Below are positions 24,101-34,831 of a stretch of DNA of 64,000 nt, piece by piece. The notes under the pieces are model-generated. The model searched no databases. It saw nothing but the letters and a program-made list of their open reading frames with translations, and had not been told where the DNA came from. The first letter of the stretch is position 1. The number at the start of each line of letters is the position of its first letter. This stretch comes from Chelonoidis abingdonii (Eukaryota > Chordata > Testudines > Testudinidae), in assembly GCF_003597395.2 (NCBI RefSeq), contig NC_133778.1, forward strand, positions 20,896,897 through 20,960,896, written 5' to 3'. The translations under genes were made by a program, and so were the position numbers.

Positions 24101-27100
24101 GACACTTACCTTGAAGGATCCTGATATCTCCAGTGCCATGCCTCCCTGGGAGCGTGAGTATGCGAGTGTGACACACACACACACACACATACACACCGCC
24201 CTTCTTTTGAGCTTTGCTATCAGTGTAATAAATGTGCTGCTTTCTGCCAAACTCTAGTGGGCCATCAGTCCTCCCTAAGCTTACTGGCCCAATTTTGGGT
24301 AGAAAACTGTAAGCCAATGAGGTGTTATCCAAGCAACAGCCAGTTGAACTGAATAGGGTGCTGTATCTATACTATAACAACTCTGAAAACTAGTTTTGTG
24401 TATTTCCAAACTGGTAACAGAAAGGACATTTTTGTTGAAGTTGTGTTGGTGGGTGTACTGTGCACTTCAGTGTGTATTATATTTATGATACACTTCATAC
24501 ATTTATACCTACAGAATATATAAGACTGAAGAATTCTCTCTGAGGAAAGGGCTATATTAAGAAAGCTGGCATTATCAAGACATCAGTGTTAGACAACATA
24601 TTCAAGACGCAGCTGCAAATCTAGGATAAATTACATACGACAAGAATAAACTCCTAATAATCGCAAAGGGACTTATCATATATTCAGTCAAGATCAAAGG
24701 GCCAGAAAAATACATTAAGCAATGCATTACATTCCAATTACTAGCAGTACCAGGTGCCTTCAATTAGTTTTCTCTATCCCCCAACTTCTTGGAAGGTGAA
24801 TTCCTTCTTCCTCCTGACAGCTTTTACAGATAAACCATGAATCTGACTAATTTGTTGCATACTTACCCCTGAACTGTAGGGAGGGTCAATGAGAGTCAGG
24901 TTAGGGAGAGATGCCTGAAGTGCATTTATATACATTGGCTGAGAACCACTGTTGGACAGAGCTGAAAATTGAACAGAAATAGGCAGAGATGAAATTAGCA
25001 GTGGTTACTAAAGCACAGCCTTCTCCCCAAGCTGAGTGTGTGTTTCTACATGCCCAGTACAATGGGGCCCTGGGCCATGACTGGAGCTTCTAGGCCAGGG
25101 GTTCTCAAACTGGGGGTCGGGACGCCTCAGGGGTCATGAGGTTATTACATGGGAGGAAGGGGGTCACAAGCTGTCAACCTCCACCACAAACCCCGCTTTG
25201 CCTCCAGCATTTATAATGGTGTTAAATATATTAAAAAGTGTTTTTAATTTATAAGGGGGGTCGCACTCAGAGGCTTGCTATGGGAAAGGGGTCACCAGTA
25301 AAAAAGTTTGAGAGCCACTGTTCTAGACACTAATGCAATACAATGTGAGACAATCAATTAATTTTTCAGTCAAAGCTGGACGACCATCTTAAGGGCATAG
25401 TACCCACATATTGCAAAGCTCTTCAAAATGGTGGTATGTATTCCAATATGCAGCAGGTGAAGGGAAAAGTTATATTCCCCCCTCTGAATGTCGTTGGCGT
25501 TGTGATTTATCTAAGCATTTTTTTACACTGTAGTTCCTCTAAAATGTAATCCAATGTCTTCATCCCCAAGCACGTCCAATTCTTAGGAGTACTGAATAGG
25601 GACCATTTAGTCATGAGGTGCAAAACATGTGTCTTACCTGCACATTTGTATCGCTGGATCTTTTTTTTCAGGTCTATCCTATGAATGTTCTGCAAACAGT
25701 CTTCTATCAAATCCAACTGATTAGGAGCCACCAGATTTAGTTTCTCTAGATCACTGACAACAGCCAGGAAACTCTAGGAGAGCAGCAGAAAGCATTACCA
25801 AGTGGAAGGCCAACAATTTGTTCCCTACCAGAAACTCTGGGAAGAGCAAGGCCTGCCTCAGTAGCCCAACAAAACAACATAGGGCATAATCCAGACTTTC
25901 CTTTAACTCTTCAGAGACTACGAACGCAAGTCCTCCTAAGCATTCACACAGCTGTCGGTCTGGAATGTCCAAGGGTTCTCAGGGTCATGCCAAATTATTA
26001 GCTGGAAGCTAGAGTGTGATGTTCTTGCAAAGACACATCATAGTGTTTCAGGAAACAGTTTTCATTTTTGCCCCACTGCTCAGTCAGCCAGGCAGAACCT
26101 TGTGTCATGCCACAGAATATGAAAGCCTTGGGAAATTTGTATGTTTTTCCCCCACCCACTCTTTTCTCTGCAAGAAAAAACTCAGTGAAAAAACAACAAA
26201 TTTCTTAAACTTGTGCTCTGTAAGGACAAGATTAATTATCTCCCAATTACGGCATCCCTCTGACTCAGAAAACCTAGAGAGACACAATCAGGATTCACAT
26301 GGAAGAAGTGCTGCTTTGGTAAAATAAAGCAGTTTGTTTAATATGTGAACTAGGGGACAAACACAAAGGGACGTTATCCCCGTAATCATGGTTACATTCA
26401 TATTTTTCTCTGTTTCGGAGGGAGAGGGACTGGATCTCTCTTGTTTTCAAATGGCAGAACTTTTAAGGGGAGAGGCTTTATTTTTGAGTTTCTTCCAGCA
26501 ACTAGTCCCACTAAGTGTAGCAGTCTTCATATTCCCCTCTCCTCATCTCTCTAGATCTTTGTTCCTGTTCCACCCTATCTGATTTTAATGCATCATCTTT
26601 CCCCCCATAATTCCTTATTTCCGCTTCTCTCTTCCACTTTTTCTATGCATCTCTTCTCTCTCCCTGGGGGTTTCACATTATTTTGCTAACTTGCCTTTTC
26701 CTTTAGTTTCTCATTCACCTCTCTCTTCCATTTTGGAGCAAAAAAGAGAATTCAATATGGAAACAAAAAGTAGGCATTACCTTATCTTTTGCCATTTTCA
26801 TACGTGGCACATAATCCTTGAGCAGGAAAGTGAGAGAACCCACTTCTTTTTTATCCAGCTCTTCATTGATCTCTACCATCAGCACCCTGCAAGAGAGATC
26901 AGCCATTTCCAAGGGATTAGCTTTCAGTAATATCTCAGTCCTGCCCATCTGCCCCAAGTCACAGGAACAGTCTTTATCCAGCTCCCCAATCTGATTAAAT
27001 AATCTATTCCTGGCCATCAACACATATACCTCTCCAGTCTCCAAGACACACTCTGAAGGGAGATGGGTCCAGTGGTTAGGAGAGCAGATTGGAAAACAAA

Positions 27101-30100
27101 GGAGGTGGGTTTATATTCCTGGCTCTGCCTTTGACTTGATGTGTGAGCACGTTAAGCTACAACCCACCAAGTCATAACATTAAGTGTTACTCTTACATGA
27201 CTTCCGACTGTTTCAGGAGATGAAAGGAAAGCAGGAGAGGGATCAGGAGGACATGTTCTCCCAATGGATGTCATGATTTCCTACTGACTCAATTCCCAGT
27301 CCTTGCTAGCCTTTTGAACAATTGCTGTAAAAGTCACTGTACAGATAAACTCTAATAGCACCGTATGATGGGTAGGAACCGTTCTGGGTGCACGTGGCCC
27401 TGCCCAGTCCGGCCTGTACCAGCTGGAGCCAGGGCTTTAAAAAATGAAGCAGAGCAGTACAGAGGGAGGCAGTGGAAGGGAGCACAGGACTGCTCTGAGC
27501 TCTGAAGGGAAAATGCTAGTATCCAGGAGCTCATTCCTTGGATCTGGCAACGCAAGCCTGGGCAAACCCATAGAGGAGAGGCAGACAACTGGGATTGCAG
27601 GCCAGAAACTTAGAATGAGTTACTCTGGGAAGCAAAAGGGGACTGGGGTAGGAAGTGGTCCAGAGGAGACCCATGGCATAGCACCCCAAAATGTTGAGTG
27701 TAGCTGTCCACCAGTAGGCCCTGGACCAGAGCCGTGGAAAGGGCAGGGCTAGGCTTCCCTACTCACTCTGAGAGCGCATTACCCCACCTGGAGTCTTCAC
27801 TTTGGTGAGAGACCTGCTGGAAAAGGCCTTGAGTGTTCAAGTGCTCAGCTCCTTGCTTATTTTCAGCGGGCTGGGGTGTGAGAGGAGGTGCAGGCTCCAG
27901 GGTGGGACCAGAAATGAGGGCTCCGGAGTGTGGGAAGAGGCTCCAGGCTGGGACAGGGGGTTGGGATAAAGGAGGGTGTGAGGGCTCTGGCTGGAGGTGT
28001 GGGCTTTGGTGTGGGGCTGGAGATGAGGAGTTTGGAGTGCAGACGGGGGCTCCAGGATGGAGCCGAGAGGTTCGGATTGTGGGAAGAAGTTTGGGTGTGG
28101 AAGGGGGATGGGGCAGGGGGTTAGGGTGTGGGCTCTGGGAGGGAGTTTGGGTGCAAAAGGGGACTCAGGGCTGGGGCAGGGGATTGGGCTGCAGGCTCCG
28201 GGCGGCGCTTACCTGAGGTGACCCCCGGGAAGCGGCTGGCATATCTCTCCGGCTACTATGCACAGGAGCAGCCAGGGGGCTCTGCGTGCTGCCTTCGTCC
28301 ACAGGCACTGCCCCCACAGCTCCCATTGGCCAAGGTTCCTGTCCATGGACAGGGGCAGCACATGGAGCTCCCTGGCTGCCTGTATCTAGGAGCCGGAGGG
28401 ATATGCTGTTGCTTCCGGGAGCTGCGTGGAGCTGGGTAGGGAGCCTGCCTTAGCCCCGCTGCACCACCAACCAAACTTTTAGTGGCCTGGTCACAGTACC
28501 GTCCAGGTGTTCCGGTCAAAAACCAGATGCCTGGCAACCCTATACACCTCCTACACATATTCTACCCCATCCTGAGAACTGAACATCAGAATTATGTAGT
28601 CTGGAGCAGGTGTAATTCCCAGGGTGAGTCAATGATAGGGAAGTGTTATTTGATTTGTAAGTATCTGCAGATTCATAATTTCAATGGTGTCACCCTCTGC
28701 AGCGAGGTGTGAGACGCACAGCCCATCTGGTCCCAAGCTCCAGATCCTCTGAAAATGTTGATAATACAATATACTCAGAAATGGGTTGAGTTGGGTATTG
28801 CTCAAAAGCCCTTTCTCCCATGAACACAATGGTACCAAACAAGACAAACTAGAACATAGACGTATATTCAAACATTTTTAACTACAATTTAAACACAGGC
28901 TTCTCAAACATGCAGCCCACACAAACTTTAATTGTGGCCCTTGACTGACAGTACTGGGTTATCGGTAAATGCTCAGAACATGATAGTAAAAAAAATAATT
29001 GGTTGTTACAGATAAACGGAAGGAGTTCTTCAAGCTGATTTTCCATCATCTGTTTAAATTAAAAAAAATAAAGGCAGTTCAGTGATATTGATTGATTATC
29101 AGCTTTATAGTGTCAAAGAGTTGTAATAAGTTAATGGTTAAGATGTCAGCATATAGCCAGAAATTACTAGAATCCATCTGCAAATGGTATGCACAGAGTT
29201 ACGTAACATACATTACATAATCAATTAGAATCCCAAAGTAATCTACTACAAAAACTTTGTTTTACTTTGATCTTCCTCATTTTTAGGCATCAATGGTGAG
29301 AGAAAGATACCTGCTAGTCTACAGATTTTTGGAGACTACCACTGCAAAGGACCTGGTTAAACATGATGCTTGGTAGTACCTTGCATGCTATAAGAAGTGC
29401 ACCTATAAACTGAATTTGGCAAGGCTAGAGAGGAAGTACATCGAGCACCAGGAAAAAGTTGAAGATGCCAGGACAAGTGCCAGCTGTGGGTGAGACTTGC
29501 CTTATACTAGATCCCATGGCAATGGAGGATAGGTCCATCAATGACTGTTAGCCAGGATGGACATGGATGGTGTCCCTAGCCTCTGATTGCCAGAAGCTGG
29601 GAATGGGAGACAGGGAATGGATCACTTGAAGATTACCTGTTCTGTTCATTCCCTCGGGGGCACTTGGCATTGGCCACTCTCGGAAGACAGGATACTGGGC
29701 TAGATGGACCTTTGGTCTGACCCAGTATAGCTGTTCTTATGTGTTTCAAGAAGAACACCTGCTCCTTCTGCAGCAAGTCAGAAGCCCAATGGTACCCATT
29801 AAGCACAGTTTTAACACATGAGACAGGTGAGAAATGGCATGAAGCAGTCACTTCTAGCAGGAACCTTGCTTGGAAAGTAAAGTTACGTGGGTGCACTGAC
29901 CGAAGAGATGCTCACACATGACACTGGGGTTATCTTACTGGAAGGCATTTATTCAGCCTCTGAAGTCGCTCCACTCATTCTGAAGGTGCTCAGAACAGCT
30001 GAGACAATGACTGGTGAGGTCATAAGCCCCCTGGTGGAGTTCACATGCTGAGTTCATCATTTCAAGACCAACATTATGACACTTGTAGAGCTATGCTGGC

Positions 30101-32647
30101 AGATGTTTTTCCAACAAACAGACAAATGGAGAAAAATTGCCACCAACAAGATGTGTATTGACACCTGTTATCAAGGGGGCAAATTATCAAGCAATGGAAT
30201 GGCTCTAGAATGACTGAGTGATCCAAAACTACCCTCCTTTATTGGGCACGGATGGGACTTGAAGGATGACTGATCACATCAATTATGTGTGAAATACCAT
30301 ATGTTCCTGAATCAATCCTTCAGCTAATCATATGCTCATGTCCAAAGACCAGATGTTTACCACCCTGCAAAAATTTGACAAGCAGTCTGCCTTATGCAGA
30401 GATGAACCAGTGTGGGACAGACAAGGATGAGTGTGACATCCTTTCTAGCAATGGTGCCTTAGACCAGTGGTTCTCAACCACGGGTACGTGTACCCCTGGG
30501 GGTATTCAGAGGTCTTCCGGGGGTACATCAACATATCTAGTTATTTGTCTAGTTTTACAATACACTACATAAAAAACCCTAGTGAAGTCAGTACAAACTA
30601 AAATTTCGTATAGACAATGACTTGTTTATACTGCTCTATATACTACACACTGAAATGTAAGTACAATATTTATATTCCAGTTGATCTATTTTATAACTAT
30701 AAGGTAAAAATGAGACAGTAAGCAATTTTTCAGTAATAGTGTGCTGTGATACAAAATCAGACATAAAAATACAAAAGTAAGCAAGTAGTTTTTAAGTGAG
30801 GTGAAATTTGGGGTTACCCAAGACAAATCTGACCCTTGAAAGGGATCTAGTAGTCTGGAAAGATAGAGAGCCACTGCCTAAGACAGAGGCAACACTGATG
30901 ATGACTTGGATGAACAAATATTTTCAGTCCTACATGTCAAGGCTAACTTCCCTAGGATTACCAAAGAGCAATGTCTTTTTTATGTAGATAATGCGCTCCT
31001 GTGATAAAGTATCATTAAAAAAGTGTTGATTTGTAAATATTTTATTGAATATCTATCTACATAATTGTTCTAGGGATGTCATATTTAGTACCATTGCATT
31101 AATGAGAGAAAGGGCTTTCAAATGATGCCCAACTTGATTCAATTCCAATGACACCGTGTCATCAAAATTTCCACCCATGCGAGGTGGTGGAAGTTGGGTC
31201 GAGTAATGAGTCACCCCTGCCACACTGCAAAGATTGACACTGGTGAAATTATGATTCTGTACATTTTTTACAAATCAGATGACACCACCCTCACCTATCG
31301 CTAACTTGCCCATGGAATGAGATTTTGCTCCCAGATTAAAGTACATGTTGCCCAGTGGCACTCATGGGTTCCTGAACGACTTTAAGAGTCTCATTCCTCA
31401 GTATGGCTGGGGTCTGAAGCATCATGGAAACGCTAGTCTCTGCCTCGCAGGAAGATGGGGAGTGCAGTGAGAACTGCACTCTGGCACCCTTTAATGTACT
31501 GTAATTGATGCAGGTTAAGCTTTACTTAATGCAGCAACTGAGTTGCTGCAAGAAATATAGTAAGAATTAAACCAGGAAAAAAGTATCCCAAAATGAAATT
31601 GTGGGCAAAAGCCTGGGAACCTACATTCAGAATGACTATGTGATAGTCACTGCTGGGGGCAATAAGGTTCCTCTTAGTATGTACCACAGCCAAAGTGAGG
31701 GTATATGGTATGTAAGGAGAATTCCCACTTAGCAAAAGCACTGTTTTAATAAACAAACCAGCTGGGTTTTTAGCATTTCCTCTTCAACAATGAGCACACC
31801 GCACCCACAAAAGCTGAAGTCAGACCAGGTGAATAGCAGGACAAACTTCCTGACAGAGCAAGTGTTTGTCTGTGGAAGAGTCTTCCAGGAAAGTGGAGGG
31901 AACCCCTTCACTAAAGGGAACCCCTTTCACCATTTAAAACTGGACAGGACAAAGCACTGGGAGATATGCTGCTGGGGACAATCCTGCACTGTAGGTTTAT
32001 GTGGCCTGGTTTTGAATTAACTGACAATGATGAATGGGGGTCACTAAATAAAGTGATGTTGTACAGGATCTTGTCTATCTATTCATCCCCACTGCTCTTC
32101 CCTCTAGCTATATAAATCACACAGGTATCTATGTTTAATGCATATAGTTTTCCTCTGTTAAATACGAAGCCAGACACTTTTAACACCACTACTTCTAAGA
32201 ACCCGGGAGGCTGCATGTAGGGACCAAACTTTGGAGACCATCTTTATTATACCGCTGCGTGATCCTCTTCTCTGCTATTCTTTTACTCATAATTTACAGT
32301 AAAAACACAACAACAACAAAAAGTCACCCATGAAATATGAAACAGACAAATTACCTGTAATCAGAGACCATTCTAGGATATCTCGCCAGATCAGTCTCCA
32401 CTGCTGTTCTCTCTGTCCGCAGTGCCCTCCTCAGCAAGTCAAACCTCCTCACTCTGTATAACAGCTCAGACAAGCCCAACAGCAGCTTTCCCTTCTCATT
32501 CAGCGCCCCCAGGAGCTCCCTGATGTCTGTATTAGATAAATCAGGAACGAGATCCCGGCATAGGAAAAACATCATCTCCTTTTCATCTTCGTCCAATTCC
32601 TGCTCAATCTGGTGAATGAGGGCAGCTGGCACTTGGCACTTTGTCAT
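14995..32647 (-). CDS. CFLAR: CFLAR (c-FLIP), caspase-8-like apoptosis regulator, nine coding exons
   Basis: The exons are 32647-32355, 26886-26781, 25773-25638, 24961-24867, 23395-23344, 21956-21895, 19868-19790, 16552-16039 and 15133-14995. All introns are GT-AG, and the joined frame is 1476 nt (491 residues plus TAA); human c-FLIP-L has 480 residues. DED1 spans about residues 10-88 (RRFDLL motif) and DED2 about 99-176 (HRIDL). A diverged linker follows (about 177-255), then a caspase-like domain (about 256-491). Where active caspases have the catalytic His and Cys, this protein has Arg325 (in LVSRG) and Tyr370 (in FIQSY), so it should be proteolytically dead, as family members are. The LEVD motif ending at Asp386 matches the caspase-8 processing site between the large and small subunit-like parts. 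Known family role: it joins the death-inducing signalling complex in the cytosol through its DEDs, pairs with caspase-8 and FADD, and tunes apoptosis and necroptosis. Gene order with NDUFB3 supports orthology. The non-coding first exon is not proven. Confidence 0.95.
16039..16552 (-). CDS. CFLAR: CFLAR coding exon 8 (bulk of pseudocaspase domain)
   Basis: The largest exon (514 nt, residues 276-445 plus parts of two codons), acceptor ttttccag|AT and donor AAAAG|gtaaaa. It carries [15 protein letters not shown] (Arg in place of the catalytic His), [19 protein letters not shown] (Tyr in place of the catalytic Cys) and SLLEVDGN (the processing site). It ends with the small-subunit-like helices ([10 protein letters not shown]). 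Confidence 0.96.
16778..17660. mobile_element. possible solo LTR-like unit in CFLAR intron 7
   Basis: The 883-bp block starts TGTCACAG and ends CCCATGACA, giving TGTCA/TGACA inverted ends, and differs in base composition from the flanks. No matching target-site duplication was found, so an LTR, a DNA transposon or chance remain possible. Confidence 0.3.
17661..18900. other. CFLAR intron 7 sequence, no feature recognised
   Basis: Unique-looking intronic sequence with no exon signal. It has one small hairpin, TAGCATCCT-CGA-AGGATGCTA, at about 18059-18080. Confidence 0.4.
18910..19490 (-). mobile_element. hAT-type non-autonomous element, one end visible
   Basis: The right end reads CAGGCCAAAAAGTTTACCCA CCCC, the complement of the GGGGTGGGCAAACT end seen at 39415. 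The interior is G-rich (GTCAGGGGACAG repeats). The left end could not be fixed. Confidence 0.45.
19790..19868 (-). CDS. CFLAR: CFLAR coding exon 7 (start of caspase-like domain)
   Basis: A 79-nt exon, acceptor tttctcag|GTG and donor ACAG|gtggg, encoding residues 249-274. It holds [14 protein letters not shown], the first strand of the caspase fold and one of the best conserved stretches of c-FLIP. It ends one base into codon 275. Confidence 0.94.
20511..21736. mobile_element. non-autonomous DNA transposon with internal minisatellite
   Basis: The left end GGTGGAATTCTGTGCCCC and the right end GCGCAGAATTCCCCC form an imperfect inverted repeat around GGAATTCTGYGC. It lies in CFLAR intron 6, ending about 160 bp before exon 6. 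Exact termini and TSD are not resolved. Confidence 0.55.
21085..21400. repeat. minisatellite, about six units of 50-60 bp
   Basis: Repeating CCATGTGTCCCTGTGCCCCC, then ACACAGCCACTCCCCTGTCC, then CTGTACCCCTCC, with small changes per unit. The long frames on both strands here come from this repeat. Confidence 0.85.
21895..21956 (-). CDS. CFLAR: CFLAR coding exon 6 (linker)
   Basis: A 62-nt exon completing Thr228 and encoding residues 229-248, beginning [12 protein letters not shown], which aligns closely with EPVKKSIQESEA in human c-FLIP. The donor is AAG|gtatat. The acceptor is a tandem CAGCAG (NAGNAG): the first AG gives the join used here, the second would remove one residue. Confidence 0.87.
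21960..23340. other. CFLAR intron 5, no feature recognised
   Basis: No repeat or exon identified apart from the acceptor and donor of the flanking exons. Confidence 0.4.
23344..23395 (-). CDS. CFLAR: CFLAR coding exon 5 (linker)
   Basis: A 52-nt exon, acceptor attttta g|ATC and donor CAGA|gtaag, encoding residues 211-227 ([17 protein letters not shown]) plus one base of codon 228. KERSLSGQ aligns with the KEQRLKEQ stretch of human c-FLIP. It is assigned from splice sites, phase and weak similarity. Confidence 0.78.
23598..24449. repeat. direct repeats of about 150 bp flanking a 545-bp insert
   Basis: GGTAGAAAACTGTGAGCCAC... at 23598-23752 recurs, diverged, at 24298-24449. Both share CAAGCAACAGCCAGTT and TGTGTATTTCCAAACTGGTA. 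The insert between them contains a 98-codon frame, a CA microsatellite and AATAAA, and is not recognised. It lies in CFLAR intron 4. Confidence 0.75.
24169..24198. repeat. (CA)n microsatellite
   Basis: About ten CA dinucleotides with one CATA break. Confidence 0.9.
24867..24961 (-). CDS. CFLAR: CFLAR coding exon 4 (inter-domain linker)
   Basis: This small 95-nt exon has no long open frame of its own. It is supported by acceptor attttcag, donor GGG|gtaag, exact phase agreement with both neighbours, and the segment [12 protein letters not shown], which parallels the linker of mammalian c-FLIP. It encodes residues 180-210 and completes Ala179. Only the reading frame set by the neighbouring exons is free of stops. 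Confidence 0.82.
25096..25320. mobile_element. 225-bp hAT MITE in CFLAR intron 3
   Basis: The ends CAGGGGTTCTCAAAC and GTTTGAGAGCCACTG are inverted repeats. Flanks TTCTAGGC and TTCTAGAC are an 8-bp target-site duplication with one change. Confidence 0.87.
25638..25773 (-). CDS. CFLAR: CFLAR coding exon 3 (second half of DED2)
   Basis: The acceptor is ctcctag|AGT and the donor GCAG|gtaaga. The exon encodes residues 134-178, with [14 protein letters not shown] and [15 protein letters not shown], both diagnostic for the end of DED2. The RIDL motif is the second DED's RxDL. Length is 136 nt, ending one base into codon 179. Confidence 0.94.
26781..26886 (-). CDS. CFLAR: CFLAR coding exon 2 (first half of DED2)
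   Basis: The acceptor is ctcttgcag|G and the donor AAG|gtaatg. The exon completes Arg98 and encodes residues 99-133, beginning [15 protein letters not shown] and containing FLLKDYVPR. Length is 106 nt. The 5.5-kb intron upstream is the largest in the coding part and is filled with repeats. Confidence 0.93.
27068..27165 (+). repeat. MIR/CORE-SINE fragment
   Basis: GTGGTTAGGAGAGCAGATTG, then a tRNA-like TTCCTGGCTCTGCCTTTGAC, then GTGTGAGCACG, follow the order of the amniote MIR/CORE-SINE 5' part. Diverged. Confidence 0.45.
27840..28548. mobile_element. GC-rich non-autonomous element with minisatellite-like interior
   Basis: G-rich repeats of the GGGCTGGGGCAGGGG type are followed by GCTCCCATTGGCC and an end reading CCAGATGCCTGGCAACCCT. 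Similar blocks occur at 35.4-36.1, 39.4-40.1 and 52.1-52.5 kb. The left terminus is not fixed. Confidence 0.45.
29518..29745 (+). mobile_element. CR1 LINE 3' end
   Basis: GGAGGATAGGTCCATCAATG through CTGGGCTAGATGGACCTTTG to GTTCTTATG, the same 3' end as the copy at 5656-6262. Confidence 0.85.
30465..30876. mobile_element. 412-bp non-autonomous hAT element
   Basis: It starts CAGTGGTTCTCAACC and ends AGAGAGCCACTG. Flanks CCTTAGAC and CCTAAGAC are an 8-bp duplication with one change. The interior is AT-rich and non-coding. It lies in CFLAR intron 1. Confidence 0.85.
32355..32647 (-). CDS. CFLAR: CFLAR coding exon 1 (start codon, DED1)
   Basis: This exon encodes residues 1-97 plus two bases of codon 98. 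The ATG at 32647-32645 was chosen because the following residues [16 protein letters not shown] align with the family N-terminus; a GTG one codon upstream is not needed. Strongly conserved motifs are EKEM, FLCRD and [12 protein letters not shown], the last holding the DED RxDL signature. The donor is CAG|gtaatt. Any 5' untranslated part directly upstream could not be bounded. Confidence 0.95.
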
Positions 32648-33670
32648 CACAAGCTGCTGTTCCTTTAAGTTTATCTGCCCTCTTTTTGTGTTTTAAGCAG
32701 GAAGCCAACATGTCATGAAGTCCATTTGCAACAGAACATGTGGTTGGTTGTTGATCTTAATCAGATGTTTTTAAATAGCGAAGTTCTGTTGGGGGTGGGC
32801 CCTGCTTGAATTGATGATTTACTGAGCAACCTTTCAAGTCATCCAAGTTCCTGCTGCACTTCAATCTTTGAGGCATTCAAGTTCCAGTCAAAATGCTGAT
32901 CCTACTTACAAAGATCCAGTGTTCTTGAAGGGGTTCCCCGAGCTGTTCATTATGAATAAAAAAAAAGTACATGATAAATCAGTATCAGCAGAGAATGGAA
33001 GATCCATTTAAGTAAAGCACTATTAATTACGCAAGTCTGTAAGTTCCAAAGGAAGTGAAACAAAAAATAGCAGCCCACAAAGGAGAACAGTGAGTGTTCA
33101 AGTTCTTTTAGAACATGAAAAGTTAAGAGCCATAAATTTAAAAAATCTAAACCCAATCATTCTTACAAAAGAAACAAAGAAAAAAAGTCTCAGTGCAATT
33201 TCCTGCAAAAGTTTAACAGCCAAGAGGTGTAGTGAAGTCTCTTGTTACTAAGATACTACTTAGTACTGGTTACTAAGTAGTACTTTTTAAAAGTGTACTA
33301 CAGAACATTATCTAGTATTCACAGCACATATTAACTAGCATACCAGGGACTAGTGTAAATACATTAAACAAAGCACACTCATCAAAATAGAGGAGCAAAG
33401 TACATTTTATGATATATTATCCTTGCTTATCAGCATAAACATCAGGCTCACTTACTAGTCAGTTCATGAAATGCAGGAATCCATGATGGGTTCTCTTAGT
33501 TGTTGGTGCCAATTAGAGAGGGTCGACTGTAAATGAGTTTTTAAAAAGGTTTTTCTTTTACTTAAAAAGAAGTCCAACATAAACTTATAATAGATCTTTG
33601 AAGCTGCATTTTTAATAGCCTGCATTTCCTATTCTTTAACCTGTTTATGCCTCATCATTTTCAATATTTA

Positions 33671-33918
33671 GGCTATGTCTTCACTACCCGCCGTATCAGC
33701 GGGTAGCAATCGATTGCTCGGGGATCGATATATCGCGTCTCATCTAGACACGATATATCGATCCCCGAACGCGCTTATATCGATTCCGGAACTCCACTAA
33801 CCCGCGCCGTAAGGACAGTGAGTAATTCGATCTTAGATACTTCGACTTCAGCTACATTATTCATGTAGCTGAAGTTGCGCATCTAAGATCGATTTTCCCC
33901 CGTAGTGTAGACCAGCCC
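33671..33918. mobile_element. CpG-rich MITE, copy A (TTA duplication)
   Basis: The ends GGCTATGTCTTCACTAC and GTAGTGTAGACCAGCCC are inverted repeats flanked by TTA on both sides. The interior has nested palindromes (ATCGATATATCGCG and GTAGCTGAAGT) shared with copies at 40933 and 59528. The 3-bp TWA-like duplication suggests PIF/Harbinger. Confidence 0.85.
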
Positions 33919-33974
33919 TTAGAGTGTAAGAATAGCATTTTGGTGAAGAAACTGGACTGAGTTTCTGGAGACCA

Positions 33975-34140
33975 GGGTTCCTTTTTCCTGTTCCTGCCAC
34001 ACAGTTCTTGGCCAAATGTCTTCATCATTCACTGTCTCAGTTCCCCATCTATTAAATAGGGTAACAGGCCTTTCCTACCCCACAAGAACAGGGTGAGAAT
34101 AAATGCATTAGTGTTTGTGATGTACTCCATTACTATGTAC
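33975..34140 (-). repeat. MIR/CORE-SINE fragment
   Basis: CACTGTCTCAGTTCCCCATC followed by TAAATAGGG and GTGAGAATAAATGCATTAGT matches the complement of the MIR core and 3' region. Confidence 0.6.
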
Positions 34141-34212
34141 CTACCTAGGTAGATAGCAATTTTCAAATGTACTTTTCTCTGAAGTGAAAGTCAGTAGGAC
34201 TTAGGTGCCTGA

Positions 34213-34507
34213 GGCCTTGCTACACTGGCGCTTTACAGCGCTGCAACTTTCTCACTCAGGGGTGTGAAAAAACACCCCCCTGAGCGCAGCAAGTTACTGC
34301 GCTGTAAAGCGCCAGTGTAAACAGTGCCCCAGCGCTGGGAGCGCTGCTCCCAGCACTGTAAGCTAATCCCTATGGGGAGGTGGAGTATCTGCAGCGCTGG
34401 GAGAGTTCTCTCCCAGCGCTGGCGCAGCGACCACACTCACACTTCAAAGCGCTGCCGCAGGAGCACTCCCGCGGCAGCGCTTTGGAGTTTCGAGTGTAGC
34501 CAAGCCC
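34213..34507 (+). mobile_element. MITE with internal AGCGCTG palindromes, copy 1
   Basis: The ends GGCCTTGCTACACT and AGTGTAGCCAAGCCC are inverted repeats, flanked by TGA and TAA. The interior holds several self-complementary blocks (CCCAGCGCTGGGAGCGCTGC, GCGCTTTACAGCGC). Confidence 0.8.
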
Positions 34508-34831
34508 TAAGTCACTTAACTGCTTTTGAGAATTTTACCTATCCTTTTAAAAGCTGCTGCTGTGCTTTCCAGTCCTTTGCCATAGACTCTGGAAGTCATG
34601 GCTCCACAAATGGCAAACCGATAATATATATTTCTTCCAGCCAGTTTAAAGTAGATCAGAGCAACTCATCTGGGAGCAGTTTTCTTCACTTGCAGACCCT
34701 TGTTAAAAACAATACATCTCATACCCGAATAAAAATAAAGGCCATTTAAACCCACAAGCCAATCCACTACAAAGAACTAATCAAGGCCTAGATGACATAA
34801 GTATTACAATGCCATTGGTTGCTGGCACTTT

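Larger units (their letters stand above)
29280..31320 (+). pseudogene. decayed cysteine-rich coding stretch of transposon type
   Basis: Broken plus-strand frames carry short recognisable pieces: [18 protein letters not shown] near 29385, [19 protein letters not shown] near 29760, and [20 protein letters not shown] near 30310. These resemble large unclassified animal proteins that are often transposon-linked and have CSC...C motifs. CR1 (29518-29745) and a hAT MITE (30465-30876) interrupt it. Family assignment is weak. Confidence 0.35.

Noticed and set aside
33240..33290. Hairpin ACTACTTAGTACTGGTTACTAAGTAGT as a regulatory element
   Set aside because: Short imperfect palindrome in AT-rich sequence; likely chance or a MITE remnant.
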